Origin: an uncultured Luteitalea sp.
GTDB taxonomy: Bacteria; Acidobacteriota; Vicinamibacteria; Vicinamibacterales; Vicinamibacteraceae
Assembly: GCA_934541105.1 (NCBI GenBank)
Contig: CAKTDA010000001.1
Span: 434,001-498,000, forward strand
Length of the DNA: 64,000 bases
Direction: 5' to 3'
The notes beneath the pieces are model-generated. The model saw only the letters and a list, made by a program, of their open reading frames with translations. It made no database searches and was not told the DNA's origin. Made by a program: the position numbers and the translations under genes. Shown in pieces: positions 58,589 to 64,000 of this stretch (its first letter is position 1; each line of letters opens with the position of its first letter).

Positions 58589-59596
58589 ATGACAGGTGTG
58601 CCCTGCCGGATCTCGCTCGCCGCGCTGGCCCTTGTGTGCGGCAGCGCCACGGCCCTCTTCGGGACGCCCGCCACGCTCTCGCGCTCGCCGCGCGACGTGA
58701 ACACACTGGGCTACGAGGACTCGCCGTTCCTCTCGGCCGACGGCCAGGCGCTCTACTTCATGTACACGCCGTGGAGCGTGTGGCCGACGTTCCATGGAGG
58801 CGTGCCGGCACTCGTCGGCCCTCTCCGCGCCCTGCACCACGACAACCCCGACGGCAACCCCTGGGAGGACAGCGACGTGTACGCCTCCTACAAGCAGGCT
58901 GACGGGACCTGGGGCGTGCCGCAGAATCTCGGGTTCAACGATCAGCAGGCCGACTGTTGCGCGATGACCTGGAATCATGTCGAGTTCTTCTACCAGCGCA
59001 CTCAGTTCCCGAACTCCGCCCTCACCGATCTACATACGGTGACACGGCAACCTGACGGCTCTTGGCGTCGCCAGTCCCTCGGGAGCCTGATCAACGAGCC
59101 CGGCGCATCCGAACAGAACCCCCACGTCACCGCCGACGGGCGCGAGTTGTACTTCACGTCCGACCGCAGCGGCGGCGCGGGCGGCACGGACCTTTACATG
59201 TCCAGTCGCCTCGCCGACGGCTCCTGGAGCACACCCGTGCTCCTGCCCCCGTCGATCAACACTTCGGCGAACGAGGACCAGGCCTGGCTGTCGCCCGACG
59301 GCGCCACGCTGTACTTCAACCGCGAACCCGGCCCGCGGATCATGGCCGCGCGTCGCACGGTCGGCGGCTGGTCGGCCGCGACCCCCGTGGCATTCGGCGG
59401 TCTGTATCCGGACGCCGCCGAGGTCTCCGGCACCGCCGACGGCACACAACTCGCCTTCGCCATCGTCAGGCCGGACCTCGAGGACATCGTCATCGTGACC
59501 TCCGAGCGTCAGCAAGACGGCTCGTGGGGTGCGCCGGCGCAAGTCGACTTCTCGATCCGCGTGATGGCACCGGGCCACCTGCGCGTGGCGCCCTGA
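58589..59596 (+). CDS. exported PD40 (WD40-like) beta-propeller protein
   Basis: A 335-residue protein with a signal peptide (about 1-24, MTGVPCRISLAALALVCG then to SATALF). The mature part has PD40 repeats with the signature DGxxLYF, for example LSADGQALYFM, VTADGRELYFTSDRSGG and LSPDGATLYFNR. A TolB-like propeller is predicted. An upstream ATG at 58538 faces the radical SAM ATG and cannot be excluded. It converges on the carrier-protein gene with 4 bp between stops. Confidence 0.75.
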   Translation: MTGVPCRISLAALALVCGSATALFGTPATLSRSPRDVNTLGYEDSPFLSADGQALYFMYTPWSVWPTFHGGVPALVGPLRALHHDNPDGNPWEDSDVYASYKQADGTWGVPQNLGFNDQQADCCAMTWNHVEFFYQRTQFPNSALTDLHTVTRQPDGSWRRQSLGSLINEPGASEQNPHVTADGRELYFTSDRSGGAGGTDLYMSSRLADGSWSTPVLLPPSINTSANEDQAWLSPDGATLYFNREPGPRIMAARRTVGGWSAATPVAFGGLYPDAAEVSGTADGTQLAFAIVRPDLEDIVIVTSERQQDGSWGAPAQVDFSIRVMAPGHLRVAP

Positions 59597-59600
59597 CCCA

Positions 59601-59861
59601 TCACGACTGACGGGACGAGGCGATCTTCCGCTGGACGAGCGCCGCCATCGCGGCCAGGGTGCCCAGGTTCTCCGGAACGACCTCGGTTTCGCCAATCGAT
59701 ATGCCGTACGTGCCCTCGAGGAACTCCACCACCTGCATCAGCTCGATGGAATCCACGACGCCGCGCGCGACGAGCGGATAGTCGTCGGACAGGTCGGCGA
59801 CAGTCGTCACGCGCAAGGTCGAGGCAAGGTATTCGCGGATCGTCGGGACGATGTCGCTCAT
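59601..59861 (-). CDS. acyl/peptidyl carrier protein
   Basis: An 86-residue carrier protein. The phosphopantetheine serine is S38 in GVVDSIELMQ, and the four-helix fold is kept. Its length and its position directly after an adenylating enzyme suggest it carries the activated amino acid as a thioester. It overlaps the adenylation gene by 4 nt (ATGA), so the two are translated together. It resembles the stand-alone carrier proteins PigG and PltL in size and context. Confidence 0.9.
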   Translation of the reverse strand: MSDIVPTIREYLASTLRVTTVADLSDDYPLVARGVVDSIELMQVVEFLEGTYGISIGETEVVPENLGTLAAMAALVQRKIASSRQS

Positions 59862-61435
59862 GGCATCCTTTCGAGTGCACGCCCAAGGGTCTGGCGATCC
59901 ACCTTGCCCGAGGACGTCATTGGAAGGGTGGCGACCACGTGGATGTCCACGGGCACCATGTACTTTGGGATCTCCTGCGCCAACTGCTGTCGCAGGGCGC
60001 GCGTGTCCTGGCCGGCACCCGCCGGCAGCACGACGAACGCCACGAGTTCCGCCTCGGGCTGCCCGTCGCGTGCCATCGCCACCGCGGCCGCCTCGCGACA
60101 GCCGCAACGGAACAGCGCCGCCTCGACCTCCCCGAGTTCGACGCGATAGCCGCGAATCTTGACCATGTGATCCCGTCGGCCGTGGAATCGATAGACGCCG
60201 CCGGGTTCGCGGCTCACGATGTCGCCGGTCCGATAGATCCGATCGCCGAGGTGTGGGTACAGCAAGTCGGGCACGAGCACACCTGCCGTCCGTTCGGGGT
60301 CTCCCCAGTATCCCGACATCAGCGTCGCGCCACGCACCAGCAACTCGCCGGCCACGCCATCGGGAACCGGCACGGTGCGCTCGTCGACCACGACACCCTG
60401 GCAACTGCTGCAGTCGGTGCCGATGGAGACCCAATCGTGTGGCCACTCGGCCAGTGGCGGGACGTCCCAGTACGTGCAGACGTTCGTCTCGGTGGGGCCG
60501 TACAGGTTCGACAGGCGCACCCCTGGTGGCAGGGCCTGTTGCAACTGACGCAGTTCGGCAAGCGGATACACCTCACCAGCAAACAGGACGACACGCAGCG
60601 CGGACAGGTCGCGCGTCGCCAATCCACCCTGGCGAACGAGCCGGCGCAGGGCCCCTGGCACCGAATACCAGACACTCACCCGCTCGCTGACCATGACGTC
60701 GGCCGCGCGCACCGGGAACCGGACGGTCTCCTCGTCGAACACGACGAGCCGGGCACCGCCGGCGGCTGCGCCGAAGAGGTCCAATGTCGACAGGTCGAAG
60801 TGCAGGGGCGCGTGGCTGCTCAGGACGTCGGTCGGGCCGATGGCGTAGGTCTCCATCACCCAGTCGATGAAGCCCAGCGCCGCGGCGTGCGACACCATCA
60901 CGCCCTTCGGCTGGCCGGTCGACCCCGACGTGTAGAGCACGTAAGCGAGATCCTTCGGGTTCGCTGGCGAGGGCGTCCGCAGCGGAAGGCCCCGACCGCA
61001 CGTGGGCACATCGACGACAGTCACACCGTCGCGCGCCATCGGCGTCGCGCCGTGCACCTGCACCAAGCGCGCGGCCGGAACGGCCGCGGCGACGGCCCGG
61101 ACGTGATCGGGAAGATCACTTGACACGATCACGGCGCTGACACCGCAGTTGGCCACGATGTAGGCCGCGCGTGCAGGCGGCGCGGTGACGTCGATCGGTA
61201 CGTAGGCGGCACCGGCCCGGAGCACGCCCCAGACCGCGGCGACAGCCTCCGGGCACTTGGGGAGGAGCAGGGCAACACGATCGCCCCGCTCGACGCCGAG
61301 CGCAGCCGCGATGCCAGCACTGGCCGCCTGCAACTCGCGATACGACAGCGGTGCGTCTCCCGGGCGTCCCACGGCCGGGTTGCCGGGATGCCGCGAGGCG
61401 GCGGTGTCGAGCAGCGTGACAAGCGACAATGCCAT
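59858..61435 (-). CDS. stand-alone amino-acid adenylation enzyme (PigI/PltF/DltA-like)
   Basis: A 525-residue ANL-superfamily enzyme that activates an amino acid as the adenylate and loads it on a carrier protein. Core motifs are A3 YTSGSTGQPKG (168-178), A4 FDLS (213-216) with D214, A5 LYGPTETN (311-318), A8 KIRGYRVELGE and A10 lysine K511. The A4 aspartate usually binds an alpha-amino or imino group, so an amino acid rather than a fatty acid is expected. The substrate may be proline, by analogy with PigI/PltF; alanine (DltA-like) is the main alternative. It lies 1 bp after the flavoprotein gene. Confidence 0.88.
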   Translation of the reverse strand: MALSLVTLLDTAASRHPGNPAVGRPGDAPLSYRELQAASAGIAAALGVERGDRVALLLPKCPEAVAAVWGVLRAGAAYVPIDVTAPPARAAYIVANCGVSAVIVSSDLPDHVRAVAAAVPAARLVQVHGATPMARDGVTVVDVPTCGRGLPLRTPSPANPKDLAYVLYTSGSTGQPKGVMVSHAAALGFIDWVMETYAIGPTDVLSSHAPLHFDLSTLDLFGAAAGGARLVVFDEETVRFPVRAADVMVSERVSVWYSVPGALRRLVRQGGLATRDLSALRVVLFAGEVYPLAELRQLQQALPPGVRLSNLYGPTETNVCTYWDVPPLAEWPHDWVSIGTDCSSCQGVVVDERTVPVPDGVAGELLVRGATLMSGYWGDPERTAGVLVPDLLYPHLGDRIYRTGDIVSREPGGVYRFHGRRDHMVKIRGYRVELGEVEAALFRCGCREAAAVAMARDGQPEAELVAFVVLPAGAGQDTRALRQQLAQEIPKYMVPVDIHVVATLPMTSSGKVDRQTLGRALERMP

Positions 61436-61436
61436 C

Positions 61437-62582
61437 TCAGAGCCCGAGGTAGCGCGCGACGATCGTGCGCTGGATGTCCGAAGTTCCGGAATATATCGTC
61501 CCGCCGACTGCGTCGCGCAGGTCGCGCTCGATGCCGAGGTCCGCCGTGTAGCCGTAACCGCCGAACAACTGCACGGCGTCGAGGCTCGACTGGACGAACG
61601 CCTCGCTGATGTACAACTTGGCCATCGCCGATTCTCGGGACGCGCGACGTCCCCGTGCCTTGAGCCAGGCCGTCTTGTACAGCAGCAGGCGTGAGGTCTC
61701 GAGGCGGACTGCCATTTCCGCGACACGGTTCGACACCGACTGGAACTTGCCAATCGGCTGGCCGAATCGCGTCCACGTGCGCGCCCGCTCCACGCATCGT
61801 TCCAGCTGGAACTGCATCGTGCCGACGTGCGCCGCGAGAATGCACGCACGCTCGTAGTCCATCGAGGTGTTGAAGATCGCCACGCCGGCGCCCTCACCGC
61901 CGAGCCTGGCGTGCTCCGGCACGACACACTCGTCGAGGAAGACCTGCCCCATGGGCGACGTCCGCAGCCCCATCTTCTCGAACCCCGGGCTGGTGCCGAA
62001 GCCAGGCGTCCCCCGCTCGACCACGAACGCCGTGAGGCCGTCCGGGCCGCGCGACCGATCGACGGTGGCAAAGACAATGACCATGTCCGCCACGGGCGCG
62101 TTGGTGATGAACACCTTCGAGCCGTTCAGGACATAGCCGTCCTCCCGGCGCGTGGCGGTCGTGGCCACGTTGAACGCGTCCGAACCCGAGCCTTCCTCGG
62201 TCATCGCATGGACCGCAATCGCATCGCCCGACACGAGCCGCGGCAACCAGCGCGCCCGTTGCGCGTCGGATCCGAATCGGAGGAGTGGAATCTGCGCGCT
62301 CCAGATGTGGGCATTGATCGAGAAGATCAGACCATTGTCACGACACCCGTAGCCCAGCGCCTCCATGGCGCAGACGGTCGTGAGCAGGTCGCGATCCGTG
62401 CCGCCGTACTCTGCCGGCATCGGCAGGCCGTGGATGCCGAATGCCGCAGCGGCCAGCCACTTGTCGCGTGGGAACTCTCCCTCGCGGTCGTGCGTCTGCA
62501 CGTCGCGATTCAACTCGCTCCGTGCGAAGTCGGCGACGGCACGCTTGATCTCCTGCTGTTCCTCGGTGAGTTCGAAATGCAT
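61437..62582 (-). CDS. acyl-CoA dehydrogenase-like flavoprotein (PigA/PltE-type candidate)
   Basis: A 381-residue FAD enzyme. Blocks include NGSKVFITNAPVAD (about 153-166), SMDYERACILA with the probable catalytic base E244, GKFQSVSNRVAEM and SGTSDIQRTIVARYLGL at the end. Catalytic base position, length and the FQSVSNR block agree with L-prolyl-carrier-protein dehydrogenases such as PigA and PltE, which oxidise prolyl- to pyrrolyl-thioester. With the carrier and adenylation genes it makes a three-gene unit. A general acyl-CoA dehydrogenase function is the alternative. Confidence 0.85.
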   Translation of the reverse strand: MHFELTEEQQEIKRAVADFARSELNRDVQTHDREGEFPRDKWLAAAAFGIHGLPMPAEYGGTDRDLLTTVCAMEALGYGCRDNGLIFSINAHIWSAQIPLLRFGSDAQRARWLPRLVSGDAIAVHAMTEEGSGSDAFNVATTATRREDGYVLNGSKVFITNAPVADMVIVFATVDRSRGPDGLTAFVVERGTPGFGTSPGFEKMGLRTSPMGQVFLDECVVPEHARLGGEGAGVAIFNTSMDYERACILAAHVGTMQFQLERCVERARTWTRFGQPIGKFQSVSNRVAEMAVRLETSRLLLYKTAWLKARGRRASRESAMAKLYISEAFVQSSLDAVQLFGGYGYTADLGIERDLRDAVGGTIYSGTSDIQRTIVARYLGL

Positions 62583-62601
62583 CGGTAGTCCGCAGGACCA
62601 A

Positions 62602-63213
62602 TCAGTGAAAAGTCCAGAAGTGCTCGGCCGTGTAATCGAGATTGCGCGGCCGCCTACCCACCACCTGGGCGGGATTGCCGCGCACGATCGAATAGGGCGG
62701 CGTGCTCTTGGTCACGACCGACCCCGCGGTGACCACGGTGCCCTCGCCGAGCGTGACGCCCAGCAGGATGGTCGCTCCCGTACCCACGAACACGTAGTCC
62801 TCGATGACGATCGCGCCGGTGATTCCCGCAAAGTCGCGCGCGAAGACGTCGTGGCTGCCCATTACCAGATTGGTGCGGTAGGCAATCGCGACGTTGTTGC
62901 CGATGACCAGGTCGTTCATGCCGGCGCCGACGATCAGGCAATCCATCTGGAGCGTGCTCGAACGGCCGATGGTCACGCGGCTGCGACCGCCAAAGATCTT
63001 CAGCCCATGGTGGATGCTCGACGACGGGCCGATCCGCCACCCGAGGACCCGCCGGTAGTACCAGAGGCGCATCGCGTGCCCCGGCAGCAGCCCGATCACG
63101 CGGTTGGCGCCGAACAACAGCGCGTTGCGCAGGGTCTGGCGCAGCCGCTCGCTCCACCCTGCGCGGCGCGTCACGCGCTCCGCGTGCCCGATCATCGAGG
63201 TCTCGGTCGTCAC
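62602..63213 (-). CDS. hexapeptide-repeat acyltransferase (WbbJ/LbH type)
   Basis: A 203-residue left-handed-beta-helix acyltransferase. An N-terminal helical part (about 1-55) is followed by hexapeptide strands such as IGPSSSIHHGLKIFG, VIGNNVAIAYRTN, IEDYVFVGTGATIL and GSVVTKSTPPYSIVRGNPAQVVG. The typical catalytic histidine is in MGSHDV. It probably O-acetylates a polysaccharide sugar. The GTG at 63213 overlaps the GumC-like stop (GTGA) and implies coupling; ATG 63195 is an alternative. Confidence 0.85.
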   Translation of the reverse strand: MTTETSMIGHAERVTRRAGWSERLRQTLRNALLFGANRVIGLLPGHAMRLWYYRRVLGWRIGPSSSIHHGLKIFGGRSRVTIGRSSTLQMDCLIVGAGMNDLVIGNNVAIAYRTNLVMGSHDVFARDFAGITGAIVIEDYVFVGTGATILLGVTLGEGTVVTAGSVVTKSTPPYSIVRGNPAQVVGRRPRNLDYTAEHFWTFH

Positions 63214-64000
63214 GACGAACCGCCGCGCTCGTCGATGGGCAGCGCCGACGCCAGCACCTGCTCCGGGCCGAGGCGCATGCCTTCCCGCCAGATCACGACC
63301 AGCAGTCCCATCAGGCACCCGCCGACGATCGCCACCACGAACGACACCAGGCGCTTGGGCCGCACGGGCTTGAGCGACGCGGCCGCTCGCTGCACGACGG
63401 ACACGTTGGCCATCCCGCCACCATCAAGCGCTGCGTCGATCCGCGCCTTCTCGCTGCGATCGAGGTAGCTCTGATAGCGGGTGCGGGCAGACCCGAGCTG
63501 GATCTGCAGACGGTCGACCTCGACGAGTTGTCTGTCGAGGCGACGCGCCCGCTGCCGAACGGCGGCAACCTGCCCTGTCAGCGCGGCGAGTCGTTCCGCC
63601 ACGCCGGCCCGTTCGGATCGCAGGCGGACGAGATCCTGCTCGACCGCGACGACGGTCGGGTTCTGCTCCGACGTGGACTCCTCGTCGAGCGAGGCCGTCG
63701 CCTGCTGCAGCGTGTTGCGGGCCGCCTCCAGTTTGCGGGTGTTCTCCTCGGCCAGGCGCGCGTCGTCGCGAAACCGCATGCGCAACTTGATGCTTTCTAG
63801 TTCGAGCTGCAGGACCTGCTGTCGCAGCTGGTTGATCGTCTCGCTGCTGCTGCGCGTCCGCGATGCCGTACGCGTCCACCGCGGCGTGTCGGCGACGATG
63901 CGCTCGAATGCGAGGATGCGACCGTCGAGTTCGCGCAGGCGCCGCGTGAGCATGCGATCCTCTTCCTCCAGCGTCGCGAGCTCCCGGATGGCGACCTCAC
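63210..64000 (-). CDS. Wzz/GumC-type polysaccharide chain-length protein (5' end outside window)
   Basis: The C-terminal 263 residues of a longer protein; the coding frame continues past 64000 and the in-frame ATG at 63953 is internal. The visible part is a long coiled coil (heptads through VVAVEQDLVRLRSERAGV and LDRQLVEVDRLQIQLGSA), then a PxxP-containing segment with KPVRPKRLVSFVVAIVGGCLMG, the last membrane helix, and a short cytoplasmic tail. This is the usual end of Wzz/GumC exporters' co-polymerases. No kinase domain follows. Polysaccharide cluster starts here. Confidence 0.85.
   Translation of the reverse strand, partial: EVAIRELATLEEEDRMLTRRLRELDGRILAFERIVADTPRWTRTASRTRSSSETINQLRQQVLQLELESIKLRMRFRDDARLAEENTRKLEAARNTLQQATASLDEESTSEQNPTVVAVEQDLVRLRSERAGVAERLAALTGQVAAVRQRARRLDRQLVEVDRLQIQLGSARTRYQSYLDRSEKARIDAALDGGGMANVSVVQRAAASLKPVRPKRLVSFVVAIVGGCLMGLLVVIWREGMRLGPEQVLASALPIDERGGSS

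Overview
This is a high-GC bacterial chromosome segment, densely packed and free of rRNA, tRNA or CRISPR signals that I could see. The genes point to a Gram-negative, LPS-bearing, probably aerobic soil-type bacterium: a complete KDO branch plus LapB, a tripartite RND pump, a Reg_prop propeller hybrid kinase, Tat-exported Gfo/Idh/MocA oxidoreductases, and a TCA cycle that uses 2-oxoacid:ferredoxin oxidoreductase with a type-B (single cytochrome b) succinate dehydrogenase. That mix looks most like Acidobacteriota of the Vicinamibacteria kind. This is an inference from gene content only.

Layout. (1) 1-2350: nested insertion sequences. The 3' part of an IS110-family element, with a structured left end that may encode its bridge RNA, sits inside the orfA of an IS3-family element, which itself cuts an HD-GYP gene. 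(2) 2620-11447: envelope and metabolic genes (beta-barrel proteins, AsmA-like protein, SDR, esterase, Gfo/Idh/MocA, tRNA threonylcarbamoyl-AMP synthase). (3) 11527-17424: a 1208-residue propeller hybrid histidine kinase, then a coupled PIG-L deacetylase and ROK kinase. (4) 17535-24090: TolC/adaptor/RND permease/DUF2892 operon with a divergent ECF sigma factor. (5) 24221-37251: ABC-F protein, MASE1 hybrid kinase, small unknowns, EVE protein, a sugar-type redox cluster (VOC, GMC, Gfo/Idh, secreted AGE epimerase, SDR), a DUF2959 lipoprotein and cystathionine beta-synthase. (6) 37255-49778: nucleotide and TCA block: dcd, DUF2905, ndk, korB, korA, sucD, sucC on the minus strand, sdhCAB on the plus strand, then mdh and icd on the minus strand. 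(7) 50627-57324: overlapping operon kdsB-pyrG-kdsA-kdsD-kdsC-lapB-coaE. (8) 57334-64000: radical SAM/SPASM enzyme, PD40 protein, then a minus-strand cluster of carrier protein, amino-acid adenylating enzyme, acyl-CoA-dehydrogenase-like flavoprotein, hexapeptide acyltransferase and a Wzz/GumC-type polysaccharide protein cut by the window end.

The most interesting system is in (8). The carrier protein, adenylation enzyme and flavoprotein match in type, size and order the three proteins that make pyrrole-2-carboxyl thioesters from proline in prodigiosin/pyoluteorin-type pathways, yet here they sit beside polysaccharide genes. This suggests an aminoacyl- or pyrrolyl-decorated exopolysaccharide. 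Other points worth checking are the candidate bridge RNA, a repeated geometry of -10 boxes 5-7 nt before start codons (predicted leaderless mRNAs), strong dyad hairpins at convergent gene ends, and a long DnaA-box-like leader before icd.
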